Made by a program: the position numbers and the translations under genes. A stretch of 64,000 nt of DNA. It comes from Muricea muricata (Eukaryota > Cnidaria > Anthozoa > Malacalcyonacea > Plexauridae). The notes below the pieces were generated by a model. The model did no database searches. It had not been told where the DNA came from and saw only the letters and a list, made by a program, of their open reading frames with translations. Where the stretch lies: the NCBI GenBank assembly GCA_963855995.1, contig OY979724.1:4250858-4314857 (forward strand). The letters are read 5' to 3'. Shown here piece by piece: positions 34,901 through 46,900 of this stretch. Positions within the stretch are counted from its first letter, which is position 1, and every line of letters begins with the position of its first letter.

Positions 34901-37900
34901 CTGCAATGCACTACTGGGGAAATGTTCATGCGCGGATCCGCCATCTTTTCAGTAATCGAGGATTTGGCCCTGCTATGCGAATTTTAACTGTATTATCACC
35001 ATTCTTTTCTTCAGAAATCGATTGTTTCATAGTCAATTACAACGGAAATGCTTGCATATTAGGACTAAATGGCTGGGCTTGCTGGGCAACTGCTATCACC
35101 AACAGAACATACACACCAACATCATTATCATCACCATCATCCCCCGCCTATGACCTACCTTCTTCTAAATCTTCCATTCTTCCTCTTCATGGTAGGCGTA
35201 CTAGACACAGGACCCAGACTAACATCCTCAATGATCTCACTGTATCCATCATGACCGCCATTATCCGACATATATTCGCTGGTCTCGCTCAAACTTTCGT
35301 CCAGTGCATTACGGACCAATAACCGTTGCGACAGAGGTTCTTTCTTTTTAAGGTTCCCTTTGGGTGGGTATGTAGAATACAGACCATTGCGTTGAAAACC
35401 TGTCCCTGGATTGATGCACTCGTCCGCTAAACTATCCTCGTCAAAGTCGCCATTGTAGTCGTTTGTCGATGCTGTGCTGTGTGAACACACGTCTGCCTGC
35501 AGGGTCAAATAATCTCATGTTAGTAAAATTGCAAAGTTTGATGGCCAAATGTTGTAGATAACGGAAAATATAGCCTTTTGAAATTTGCGATTTTGTATAT
35601 GATTGTATTAGGCACGGGAAGGCCTATCACATTTGAGACGAGATATAGAACGCAATGATGATGTCATACCTTAGCCTTATTGGACCTTTAACCATTTCGA
35701 CGAAATTTTGAAAAAAATCGAAATAGGAAAACAACATTACCACAGCTTGAAAGAACACCCTAAACTTAGTAAAATTGCAAAGTTTGGTTGTAAAATGTTG
35801 TAAACTATAGAAAATATAGCCTTGCGAAGTTGGAAAATTTTCTATAGTTTTGTATTATCCGTGAGAAATTAATACTCAAGAATATCAAATGGTTATTATT
35901 TTTCACCCGTAATACATTTATTTATACAAAATTTGCCAAATTCGCAAGGCTATATTTTCCGGCATATTTTAGAACATTTCACAACCAAACTTTGCAATTT
36001 TACTAAGTTTAGGATGCTCTTTCAAAATGTGGTAACATTTTTGCCTGTTTCGAATTTTTTTTTAAATTTCGTCAAAAAAGTTAAATGTCCAATTTCATTA
36101 TTTGGTATTGAACCAAATAAGGTTTTTTAAACATTATTTTTGCTTTTAAACAAGAATCATGCGAATTAAAAACAATAACAAAAGCCCAAACTTCAACTGA
36201 TCCATTTCTCGTGAAAAAACAAACGTTATACAACACTCATATTTTTTCTTAAAAAGGTACAAAACTCAGCTCATTTTTGCAATCAAAAAAGACTGCACTT
36301 CCAGGCGGAGCTCATATGTTAATAAGACCTTCAAACTTTTAATTTGTTCATATGCATCTGGTTGCGTGTGTAGTATGTTGTTCGAACTTCTTACAGTAGC
36401 TGATGTAAGACTAATGTATTTAATATTTAACGAATACATTACAGTTTGCCGTCGTCCAGTAAGTTACAGATACACAGTGTGACCTCATAATGTGGTAAAA
36501 ACAAAAAAGTGGCCCACGAGCCGCCTAGGCGAGAGGGTCACTGATGTTCTTACCACATTATGACGTCTACCGTGTATCTATAACTGAATAGACAACAACA
36601 AAATGTAATCTATTTGTTTTATATAATAAAAATGTGAAAAATTTTGCCAAAATGAGCTTTGTAGTGCGACGAAAAGACTTTAGCACGCCATTTGACGTGA
36701 TCATGATCTATACAAAACAAAGCACTACATTGGCTGTCGATAATTCAAAAATTGCTGTGATTGGTTTGTCGCTGAAATAGGGTCAGCGTGCGTCTGTCCC
36801 TGATACATCACAGTTCTCGACCAATGAAAATGCAGAATGAACTCTGATTACTATATTAATCTTTATAATATTGCTGACTTCTATTATTTAGAATTACAGA
36901 ATTAAAATAAGTGGTTTCAAACAGGCTATTCTTTTTATCACTTGAAATGAATTTCATATTTTTGCACATTTATGTGCTGTATTATTCTCTCTAATCTCAC
37001 CACACACCAGGGGTTGGTTTGTAAAAAAGTGCATTAGGGCTATCCACTGACAGTGATTTTTTAACAGCCACAGAAAGGCACAAAAAGCAACGTCAAGAGG
37101 GATATTGAACTGACAAAGTCACAAGAGACAAAAAGTGACTTTGACTTGAAAATGCTCAACTATATAATACTGTTAATAAACTTTTTATCAATTATGAACA
37201 TGTTGAGAAAGTTTGAAACACTATCTGGTGGATTGCAATATTCAGCATTTGTACAACCAACCCAAGGTATATATTAGACACTCATGTCACTCAATACTGA
37301 CATTACATGCATGATGTAGTGCAATCAATTTTGCATCAGTGACTGTAAAAGTCACTGTCAACTGCAGAGAGATACTTGAAACTTGAATGCAACAATTATT
37401 GTATGTTAACATTACCTCAACCTCGTCATCGTGGTCTTTATCAACATGATTATTGTTCATGTTATTATTGTCCATGCTCAAAACATCACTGTTCCCCTGT
37501 GCAACTGTGAGAGAAATATTAACAAAAACATGTCATCAGTCCAGTGAGAATAAATTTTAGACCTTTAAATGTGCATACTTTAAACTTTCATCATGAATTT
37601 CAAGAGTCGTGTTGCTCTTTGCAAAGGGTTGTGGGATGGGACATTTCAGAGAATCTAGGCCCTATCAAAATTGCAAAGAGGTCTTTTTGTAATTGCTATT
37701 TATAATGGACCTTTCAGGTGAAAATATTAAATTTAGTTAGCTGGGGGGGGGGGGGGGGGAAGGTTGAGATTTTTTTAATTTCATTTTTTTTTTAAATTTT
37801 AAAAGTAAAAAAAAAAACAACAATAAACTTTTTTGAGAAAAACTAATTTTCTCAAGTAACAGATAAACTACTGGACAATGCCAGTGTTATTGGTAGTGCT

Positions 37901-40486
37901 GAGTCAAAAGCAAACAAAATATTTTATAATATTTATCATAGGTTCTTTCACTTAACCTGCAACAATATATAAACAGAAACATTAAATTCTATTAGTGTTA
38001 ACTGATTAAATCACTTAATAGAAAGAAGCCTCAAAATTGTAAAAGGTTTAGAACCAACAGCATAATATTAAGTATCAATTACCCATGAATTCTTTGACTC
38101 CATTGCAAAAATGATCAAATGATATTGAGCCATTGTCATTTGGATCCAAGAATCCAATCATGCTTGCAATATCCTAAATAACAGTTTATGGTAATCTGTA
38201 AGACGTACAGGTGTTCAAACACCATTTTCAGATGTTGGGACAGGAGGAAGAATATGTTGACACAAAGAGGCATGCAATTATGGGATTTAAATGATTGACA
38301 ACAATTGTCACACCTGCCTAAATGTCTTAAAAGGCTGCATTTCAAGCTCATAATCATATATTTTGAAGAAATTGTAGTTGATTTTCCATAACATTAACTG
38401 TCCTAGCTATCAAAAGTTCTGGGTTTCCTTAGGTTCACCTATGGTTTGTGCTGACTTTTTTTGTGATATTATGTTTTGGCAATGGATAGGTACACCAATG
38501 CAACATATACTTTGTCATTTTTTCAAAATGCTGTATACAAATTCTCAGCCTGAGCAAATGAGGCTATGCCGAATGGAATTATAATGCCATGATTGAGACG
38601 GGACACAGACTGTAATAGATTCCTAGTGATCAATTGTTTTATAGCTCTCAATTAGAGTAATGGCACTGACTATATGTCAACTGCCCTGAGGAAAGTGGAA
38701 ACTTTTGGCACAGTGTTTTTTACAATATTTTTTCCAATAACATTTGCCTTGTTGACTTATCGGTAATGCTGAAATATTAATTGAAACAAAATTGTTTTGC
38801 AATGTACGTGGTAAATTATATTCTACCTCGACATCAAATGGTTTAGGTTTAATTGTTTCTTGCTTTAATGCTTTAAGGCTAGACATAAAAAATATCCACT
38901 GGACAGACTGTCACAGACAGCTCTAATAAATTTGCAACATTTGGAAAGGAATTGGCAACCATTTTTAGATGTCTAACAACATTACTTTCCCCAGGGTGTT
39001 TAAAATCAATGTCTTACAGACATTCCAGCTCACACTTTTAGCACAACAGAATGAAACTTTTATGGTAAAAACCTTCAAACAGTGGCAAAGTAGCAAATAA
39101 TGAATGGCAACTTAGCAAAATGGTAATTCAGATCTATAAAAACAGTGGTACTTGTACAGAACGTCACTATTTTCAGCATTTCATGTTTAGTCAGTGTAAT
39201 GTATGTTTAGAAATGTGCTTGACCTTCAAAATAATAAGATTATAAATATCTGCTGAAAGAGTCAACAGGCACATACTATGGTAAATTGGATTTGTTTTCT
39301 TCAAGGCTTAGAAACTATCTCATTTAATTGACTTGTTTTAGCTTAGCGTAATATATGGTACTGGATTAGTTTGTATGTATTTAAACCACATAATTATTTA
39401 TGCGTTGATCATGAAATATAATTAAGAGCTTTAAACCAACTGCACAAGATGCATAACTGGCTAAATATAAATTAGCAATGCACCAGGATTTAATTTGTTG
39501 TGTCATATATTCAGGTATATTGCTTATCACGCCGTTCTATGTCTTTTGTCCATAAAGCGGTAGGTTATTAAATATTGGAAAAAAACCCAGCTTGAATATT
39601 TTTCAACCACAAAGAATCTTTATCACTGATGTGTGACTGCGACACGATTCAATTTTAACAAGTTTAAATTTACCCATACTTAAAGAATACCTCGCATTCA
39701 AAACCCAGAGTTTAAATGTCCGAACGCAAATATTCTGGCTAAATATACCCAAGGCCAAGTATTTAATATAAAAGGATTAATGACCTATCATTTGCCCTTT
39801 CGTGTTCCTTATACGTGACAAAAGAAATGTAAACATGGCGCTTTTGCCCTCAATTTAAACTCAGACGAATCTGAAACCCAATCTCGACTGACCCCAAGTT
39901 GCACAAACGTGGTTTTGGTCAAAAGTTTAATCTAGTCGTTCCAGTTACCTGCTAGGACATTACTAACGCTCAATTTGACCAAAGCTATTCCACATACTTA
40001 CTCGTAATTTGAACCATAACTATACTTCCTCCTCAAAGAAAGGCAAATACGCCGTTTAAAAGGTATACTGCCTGGCTAAATTTCTCTGAAATCTTTCGCT
40101 TCTCAGACATGTTTAAATGAATGAAAATTTTAAGCATATTTCGCACGTTCGATTATCAGACTTAGCACGAGATAATAATCAAACGTAGCCGCAAGTTACA
40201 TGGGATTGCGGCTTTTTCCCGGCATATTAAACACGTTTAAACAATTTCAACTCACAATAGAGTATTTCTAAAGCCTAGAAATTAATTCTAAACTAAATAA
40301 AAAGCTCAACGTTTAGTTTTCGCCATGGGAATACAAAAATATTCCATTGTTTACCTCGCTAGCAATGTCGGTGTGCTGTTGGACGAGTTGTAAAAGGTCC
40401 TTGGTTTTAACGAATCCGTCTCCGTTTTGGTCACAGGCGTCGAAAACGGGCTTAAGATGGCCCATCGTATCGTCGATTATTTCCAT
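22950..40486 (-). CDS. RAB11FIP4: Rab11 family-interacting protein 3/4 orthologue (13 exons, 532 aa)
   Basis: It is predicted to bind GTP-loaded Rab11 on recycling endosomes and act in membrane delivery and cytokinesis. Exons, 5' to 3': 40486-40355, 38173-38083, 37504-37416, 35496-35159, 33373-33259, 31775-31672, 28208-28118, 27007-26958, 26390-26309, 26223-26086, 25193-25059, 24533-24456, 23105-22950. All are GT/AG; phases agree and total exactly 533 codons. An in-frame TAA lies two codons before the ATG. Domains: an EF-hand with canonical loop DQNGDGFVKTKD (residues 19-30), a second degenerate EF-hand LDPNDNGSISFDHF (53-66), an acidic/Ser-rich linker to about 250, coiled coil from about 256 to 480, and the C-terminal Rab11-binding domain (LADELLTADKEDVLTALRDQ, then RAYTDSILMMIMEYNP). 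Vertebrates have FIP3 and FIP4; this looks like the single pre-duplication gene, so the symbol is nominal. Shorter than human FIP4 (637). Confidence 0.95.
23926..24178. mobile_element. Foldback MITE in FIP3/4 intron 12
   Basis: CATAGATATTAGA at 23926 pairs with TCTAATATCTATG ending 24178. Inner arms GGATTGGCAAC/GTTGCCAATCC and CCGGAAGCAAACAT.../...ATGTTTGTTTCCGG continue to a centre around GGTAATTATG/CATAATTACC. It is non-coding. Confidence 0.8.
26505..26635 (+). mobile_element. Penelope-like element 3' tail remnant in FIP3/4 intron 8
   Basis: An AATAAT run is followed by TTTACGTGGTGTTTCCACAA, which contains a GTGG-TGTTT-CCAC hairpin, then ATTCACCATGCAAACGTACA. The same pair of motifs occurs at 49569 and 56949. 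The second and third sites lie next to GIY-YIG or hammerhead-like sequence, so I assign this tail to the same PLE family. Confidence 0.5.
28507..28800 (+). repeat. ~80-bp minisatellite, about 4 units (FIP3/4 intron 6)
   Basis: The anchor GACACAAA..CA..A...TATTG.AGAAT.CTACC recurs at 28507, 28587, 28672 and about 28740, a spacing of 70-85 bp. Between anchors lies a variable TTTTTGAGACATC-type segment. The same family appears inside FDXR introns (61116-61310 inverted, and 62520-62790). Confidence 0.7.
30059..30479 (+). other. Unrecognised 140-codon ORF in FIP3/4 intron 6
   Basis: From an ATG at 30059 the frame runs to TGA at 30477-30479. It includes the segment FIKPRLVLRVKCVDLNSFYF. It is antisense to the host gene, with no splice signals or recognisable domain. 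It is among the longest unassigned frames in the window. Most likely chance, or a decayed insertion. Confidence 0.2.
31050..31144. repeat. Foldback hairpin, 22-bp perfect stem, GC-rich core
   Basis: ACTTCACCAAATTTAGCTAAAG (31050-31071) is matched exactly by 31123-31144. The 51-base loop contains two small GC palindromes, GCGCGTAGCGCG and GCCCTTCGGGCTCGC. Confidence 0.9.
32522..32923. mobile_element. Non-autonomous hAT element (402 bp) with 8-bp TSD, FIP3/4 intron 5
   Basis: The ends CAGGGGCGGATTTT and AATTGATCCGCCCCTG are inverted repeats, flanked by perfect GATACAAT duplications (32514-32521 and 32924-32931). Subterminal GGGGGGGTGC and GCACCCCCC blocks also pair. No coding region. A 3' fragment of the same family is at about 46165-46255. 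Confidence 0.9.
33480..33732 (-). mobile_element. tRNA-derived SINE, FIP3/4 intron 4
   Basis: On the minus strand the 5' end (33732) reads GGGGCTCCGGTGGTGTGATG, then CGCCTTTCACC and a B-box GAGTTCGATCCCC. This resembles tRNA-Glu(UUC), with the anticodon loop CTTTCAC. The body contains CTTCGGGTACTCCGGTTTCC (within 33573-33609), a motif widely shared by invertebrate SINEs. The anticodon stem does not pair, so it is not a tRNA gene. Confidence 0.75.
33890..34305. mobile_element. Foldback MITE, FIP3/4 intron 4
   Basis: Left-arm blocks CCAATCACTGAGTGCAAACA and GGTTTTTTTACGTTTG (33928-33970) have inverted counterparts TGTTTGCGCTCAGTGGTTGG and CAAACGTAAAAAACC at about 34227-34270. The outer ATATTATG / CATTATAT arms also pair. 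Confidence 0.7.
35677..36105. mobile_element. Long foldback element (~430 bp), FIP3/4 intron 3
   Basis: Left-arm motifs ACTTAGTAAAATTGCAAAGT and AAAATATAGCCTTGCGAA recur inverted as ACTTTGCAATTTTACTAAGT (about 35990) and TTCGCAAGGCTATATTTT (35940). The arms are about 165 bp with an AT-rich centre. A partial direct copy of the left arm precedes it (35520-35575), and a fragment of the right arm lies in GPN1 intron 2 (53205-53275). Confidence 0.75.
36457..36586. repeat. Foldback hairpin with GC-rich core, FIP3/4 intron 3
   Basis: CATAATGTGGTAA pairs with TTACCACATTATG, and outer AGATACAC with GTGTATCT. The centre is GTGGCCCACGAGCCGCCTAGGCGAGAGGGTCAC, which folds on itself around GCCGCCTAGGCG. 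Confidence 0.75.
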
Positions 40487-43400
40487 GGCTTATTTTTTCG
40501 ACGCATTTCACGTCCAAAAGCTTCGAAACATTTTAATAGTCAACACAAATTGTGACATTTCTGGCATGTAATGAGGTACGAGCGCTCCGAGGGTGCTAAA
40601 TCCCCGGGTAAGGCGCGGTGGAAATGCGTGGCGGTTGCTAAGCACCGGGGGCCTTCAAGCACTCGTCTTAAGTGTCTCAAGGGCCCTAGGTTGGGCGGCT
40701 AAGGCAACAAAGGGTATTGCATTCTTCCTTTGTGTAGTCCACACTTCCCGCATTTGTTCAGCACACGTACATGAAATAAATGCCTTACACAAATCGTATT
40801 TATTCTATCGAGTATTCTATAAGAAAGCAATCTGTCTGACCCTTGCCTTATAGTATAAACGGCTCTGATACCGTTTCTGATACTGTGGTGCTTTTTTTGT
40901 AATGGTCTCTTGCTTTGATATTCAACGGCGACGTGGTATATATCTTATTTAGATTGACCACCTGGGTCAAACCGGCTCAAAACTTTTCATCTAGCGCGTC
41001 TTATAGCTGGCGTGCCATATTAGCGTCAATAGCGTGTAATTAAGTCGACTTAGTTTGGTCATGATTATCCTACAGTGACAGCCGGGCCGACAGTACTTGA
41101 TATCAGATTGGTCGACAATGAGAATTTTAAAATCTTGATACATTGTGAGTCAAGTAGAATATATTAAAATATGTCTCTAAAAAGTAAAATGTCATATTAT
41201 TATATCCGGAACTTGCCAGGGTCGAGGAATGATTTTAAAGCATAGAAGTTTGAAAACGAAATTACATCAAATCAGGGGTAATTACTGGATAATTACTTTA
41301 GGCTACAGTGACCACCAAATTTGTGCACGCATAAGCGCCACAACGCTTTAATATCAATTTGATTTTGCAAAGCAGGCAGTTATTTAGTAATCAAGCAGGC
41401 ATATTTTGGTTACTGTACATTCTTATGAGGATGACACGGGCCGGTTGATGAGCGGCTTTCCTCACGCCAGAAACAGGCAGGAAAGAATCCTTTGGCAGCA
41501 TGCGTTAGAATAATTATATGTTCTGGTTGACAGCTCACAGATAAAAAACTTTTCTGTTCGATTGCCAAACCCGAGGAGGATTTTCTCAAGTACTGAGACT
41601 AGATCATCACATAGTCACGAAATAAGCGATTTACACGAGACAGAATATATTTACAGAATACATATATTTTATAGCCACAAGGTGTTATGTGACAAGGTGG
41701 TTAGGATGATTAGGATTGGAGGGTAAAGACTAAAGAATGATACATGGTAGAACAAACAATGGGGCAAAACAAACGAACTATTATAGAAGGTTCAGGGGAA
41801 TATACAACATAGGATCATATAGGGTGTCCAAATTTTAGAATTTAAAAATAAAAACTTGATCATTTTTCAATTTTTTAACATTTTTTTTCTGAATCATTTT
41901 TATTTACAGTGGCATGTAGAGCATATGCGAAAGGAAGCATGCTACACATGATTGGATTGAATAGCGGTCTTCCTATTATAGATTTAGTTTCTTCACTGAA
42001 GACTTTCAAATTCTTGAAAAAAAAATGGATTTTAGGAAAGAGAACATACGTGAGATCTTCAATGCATTTACAACTAGTGATTTCTCTATAAACATTTTTA
42101 TCCAGTTCTCAAAGTCTGCGATTTACAGCATTATGTAATGTACAATTTAAGCGTTGACCATGCATTGAATAATGTTGTAACAAGATATGATAATATCAAG
42201 AACGCCAGAAGTCATCAATATGATGTCCGCACATTAAAGTTGCTGTAATGTCAGTTATATGCATCGGTTCTGCTAAAAAAAGAACAAGAAGAAAACATTG
42301 CCTAAAATTTCGAATCTTTCAAAATTTTTCTGAACTGTATGAAACATAAAAAATTCTTTTCCATATAATTTCGAATTTTCGAGTGTTGACATAACTGCAT
42401 ACCGATGCGGAGAAAATGTTTTCTACATTTTTTTATAGTGAAGCATAAAAAATAAAATAACTTTAATAGAAAATCGGTGGGAAAACATCCGTGTTTGTTA
42501 CCAACACGTCTCTTAACCAATGACCGTTCAGAATCTACAAAATGCCACACATGAAGGATATTTTCAAGCATTTCTGTCTAGCGCCGTGGGAAGAAGGTTG
42601 AGTTTTTTTAGAGGAAGGCTTTTACTCCGCACTTTATCACGAAAATCATTTGATTTAACAATGAGAAAAGCAGATATGTTAATATGTCCAGTAAATATGT
42701 TAAATGCATGCGCGCATATTCATATAGCTAAGAAATATCAAAAACCATTACTAGCAGACAATTTAATAAGATATAAGAAAAAAACACTCCGAAAAACAAC
42801 GTCTCGTAAACTCAAGATTCGATCTTTTAAAACATTTTGCGGTGATATTTCGACTCTATTTCAAAGTCATTGTCAAACCAGAAAAGTCTGACGTTTATCT
42901 CAAATTCATTCGTAGGCAAAACATCAAACAGATGAAAAGGAAGAAGAGAAGAAGAAACATAGAATTCACAGACTATGGCTCAACGATGCTATCAATGAAA
43001 GAAACACGAACATTTTTCAATTTTTCTTGTTGAACAATGACTATGAAATTGTTCAAAATTGACAAAATTGTTGTCTTGTTTTAAAAGCTCGAATCTTGAG
43101 TTTACAAAATGTTGTTTTTCGAAGCGTGTTTTTTCTTATAAGGAATATCAAAATTTATAAATTATTACATTGCGTCATAGGCGCATTACCTATTACGTTG
43201 TCGTTTCGTGAAATAACCGTGAATGTATATATTTTTAGATGCTTATCACAATGTACCGCAACCTCAAATTAAACTTCACAACTACATGAAACGTTTTCTA
43301 TACTTTACACAAAAATATTAGCCACGAACTTAATGCCTGTATATAGTGCGAAAAATTGTGGAGGAAGATTGAGTATAAAAACTTAATTGAAGATTTGGAT

Positions 43401-43682
43401 TTTAGCTATCGCGTACCGGTAGTAGAAAGATGCTTGAAGATATCCCTACATTATATACTCAGTTATATGCATAGCAAACCTGGACAGTTTTAGATATTCA
43501 GTTGGTAAATCATATTTTACAGACACGGAAGTTCAAAATGAAAACAGAGCGTTTGTTTACAAAACGGACATTGCAACATCTTTATAGGCGTAACAGTCCT
43601 GTACCCAGAGGAACTGCGTTCGAGGGTTGAGGTTCAACTCGCAAACAGGCACTTTTTTGGGTACAACTATTGCAGCATTGAC
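40487..43682. other. Intergenic region, FIP3/4 promoter side
   Basis: This lies between the FIP3/4 start and the foldback behind DRC10, so it should contain the FIP3/4 promoter. No TATA or other element is convincing. A GC-richer patch at about 40575-40700, just upstream of the start codon, is the likeliest promoter area. A small inverted pair (CTCAAGATTCGA at about 42820 and 43090) marks a decayed repeat. The plus-strand frames at 41909-43033 are unrecognised. Confidence 0.5.
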
Positions 43683-43950
43683 AAAGAGTAGAGACAAAGA
43701 CAGACAGGTTCATTAAAAAAAAGCGTAAGGTGCTTTCATGATGATTCGTCATGGGCGCCATGTTCCGAGCCAGTGCCCTAGACAGAGGTGTTTACCTCCG
43801 GAAATATTAAAGATGGGCTACTAATACAGGGGGAAACACCTCTGTTTAGGGCACTGGCTAGGAACATGGCGCCAGCGACGAATCATCACGAAAGCGCCTT
43901 ACGCTTTTTTCACTGAACCTGTCTCTCTTTGTAGTCTCTTCCCTTTGGTA
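43683..43950. mobile_element. Foldback MITE abutting the DRC10 stop codon
   Basis: Arms of over 100 bp pair with few mismatches: GACAAAGAG/CTCTTTGT, GACAGGTTCA/TGAACCTGTC, AAAAAAGCGTAAGG/CCTTACGCTTTTTT, ATGATTCGTC/GACGAATCAT, GGCGCCATGTTCC/GGAACATGGCGCC, AGTGCCCTA/TAGGGCACT and GAGGTGTTT/AAACACCTC. It ends about 40 bp from the DRC10 stop, so it probably forms part of that gene's 3' untranslated region. Confidence 0.9.
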
Positions 43951-43992
43951 TTGTGGATCCCTCACTTCCACTCCGCCTACTCTGCATAATGT

Positions 43993-46900
43993 TTATCTCA
44001 GTTTTCTTTTGGCACCCTTCTTTCCCTTCTTGCCCTTTTTCTTTTTGTTTTTGAGTTGTTTTCTTGTTTTGAACGCCCGCCAAAATGATTGAATCAAGGT
44101 GGCCGCTTTGATTTTCGTTTGTAATTCCCTGTTCGCCTGTTCAGCCTTCTCTCGTGCTATTCTTCTCTCTTCCATGATGTCCAGGTATTCCTTCTCCATT
44201 GTCCGAAATCGTTCTTCCAGTTCGTTCAGTTGCTTCTTTTCCGCGGTGTAAATTTCGTCCAGCTGGTCAAACTCATCCTAAAACATGCATTTAGCCACAT
44301 TTACATTGGAGTCTAAGCTTATGATGAAGACACTACAAACTTTGGGTCGTCAATGCAATTTGATCGGGATTTTTATTGATTTAAATACAACTATAGATAG
44401 AGTAGCTATAGTTAAAGTCAATTTTATCTTTACCTGTCGTTCACCCATGTCCATATCGTATTTTTGAATCCAATTCTCAACTTCAGTTTCGACCTTGTAC
44501 TTTTTCTAAAACGAAACCGGCAACAAAACCAATCACAGCTGAAGAAACTTCATTTTTAAACTCTCATAATTACTACTAATTCGTTACACAGTCACCAATT
44601 GTTATTATTATCAAAACATTATTTAAAGAGGGTTAATTTACAAGAAATGTGCCAGTGGACCTTCTAAAATTAATTGTATACAGTACAGGTTACAATTTAC
44701 TTTACATTACATTACATTATACATACATTACCTACATTAAATTACATTACACATTACAATTACATTACAAATACATTCCATTACATTACAAAATCCTTTT
44801 CCAGTTGATAATTTTTGCAAAAATAATACATCCTTGTAGATTTAGACAGACTGTATTTCATTAAATTTATTGTACATATAACACATTTATTGAGTATTTT
44901 CTTAAAAAATTTCAATTGCTTTGAATAAAGGCTCCATCAATGAAGAAATGTGATGTTTAATCAAGGGGGTTGTTGGGTGGGGAGGTTAATATTTCTGTTT
45001 CTCCTCCAGCATTTACCACTGGGTGGGATGGTGTCTATTCAAGTACAGTATTTATTCAAAAAAGATGGTATTAGATGTTCTTTTCACTTGACTCTCTTTT
45101 TTCTTATTATTTCCCCCTATTTGCATTACAACCTTCACAAATTTGTTGAGAAAGCTCAACCTCATTTCTAGAGCTTTGGGCAGCTAAGCGCAGTATGTAA
45201 TTATGTGTATTGAACCTTAAGATCAATATGCACCAATAAACTAGACTAATTTAACCTTCCATATAAATGCTTTCAAAAACTCACCTTACGAAGAGCCAGT
45301 TCACTCTCACGGTGTTTTTTAACAGAAGTGTCAATGAGTCTCCTTTGTTCTATAATCTCCTGCTGTAGTTTTGATCTCTTTCCCTCCGAGTTTTTTTCCT
45401 CGGCAAGCTGCTCCTTCGTTGCCTCGTTAACAACCTGCTGATTGCTTTCTTTTGACGTTTGTTCAACATTAAAGATATCGAACTTCAGTTTGCGAACAAT
45501 GTCATTACGCTTTGATAACTAATGTCAAAATAGAAACAAATGATTAATGTTTACCCATAGCTAATTCTAAATTTAAAATTTTTAATTATCCATGGCAAAT
45601 TAGAAAACAGTGGCTTAATCACATGAATTCTAATCCTGTATCATGGTAAAAAAGTACTTGTGGAACGTCATTTGTGGGTTCTATATATACCACCAAGTTT
45701 TTAGGACCCTCTAGAAAGAATTTGATAAGCATAGCATCATCTATATAATGTACGTTATTATTATTAGACTGTATATAAATACAATTTCCCTAAAAAGTAG
45801 GGTTACAGTGATTCTTCTGTAAGTGGGGCTACTAAATAGACAACACTTGTTATTGTTGATAGCAAGGTGTAGATAATTATGAAAGCATGCTGTACGTGTA
45901 AGGCCAAGTACAGGCTGTGCTATGTGTACCAATGTATGACTATTACAGTTTACAATAACTAGTTATATAATTCATTGACTTTTTTAAGATTTTATGCTTA
46001 TTACTGGTATGCCCTTTGTAAAATTTACACTGTTTTTGCACTATATGCCATTTTGAGCAATTTTCTATTTTGAATTTGTTCTTCAATGTGATTGATTAGT
46101 ATATGAACTAGGTCCCCCACTTATAGTAGCTGACACACCATATCTGACAACAGTGTCAAAAGATGAACAACATCACTGGGCAGCCCTTTTCACAGCACAT
46201 TAGTGCACCCCCCCCCCCCCCCCGATCAGATGAGCATTGATCCACCCATGGGGCTATTTGTCCAAAAGCTGGTTAGCTTCATGGAAAACTTCCCAGTAGT
46301 TGGTTTACGAGATTGGAAATATTTCTTCAAACATCTCATCTGGTTCAACAGTAGACTTGGTTTCTGGAGTTTTGAAGGAAAACAGACGTGTGGAAAGACA
46401 AAAACTGAAAAAGTGGTTGGGTCAAGCTTTCCTTCCCCCAGGGTTTCCATTGACCCAGCTTTGAACAACCGCCCCTGGTAAACTTATGGATAATATATAT
46501 TGCATGCAATTTCCAAATTTTCCAGTGAGTTGGATCAATGTCTGACAATACTTGCCTCATTCTCTTTATCTTCTGTGGCGATACTCAATTCCTCCTGTAG
46601 TTTCTTCGCTTGCTTGCTCAACTTCCTCTCTCTTTCCGTGATAAACTTGAGATGACTATCCCTCTCTCTCAATTCCGACGGCGTCCTCAGCAACCGTTCG
46701 AATAAAGTTCCTTTCAAAGCATCTAGCTGAGCTAACATCTCGTTCGCCTCTTCGGACCTTTCCTTGCTCGAGTTTTTTAGCGCATCCAGCGCTGTAGGAT
46801 TCCGAACGAAATGGCGAAGCAGAGTTCGGAGCGATTCCTTGAGTTGCTCTCGAAGAAAGTTGACCGTTTTCACTTCCTTCTTGATTTTGCTTCCTGCCAA

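Noticed and set aside
41909-43033. Three plus-strand ORFs of 60-123 codons between FIP3/4 and DRC10
   Set aside because: Lys/Arg/Phe-rich composition of AT-rich noncoding DNA, no recognisable domain or splice pattern, and part of the sequence lies in an inverted repeat.
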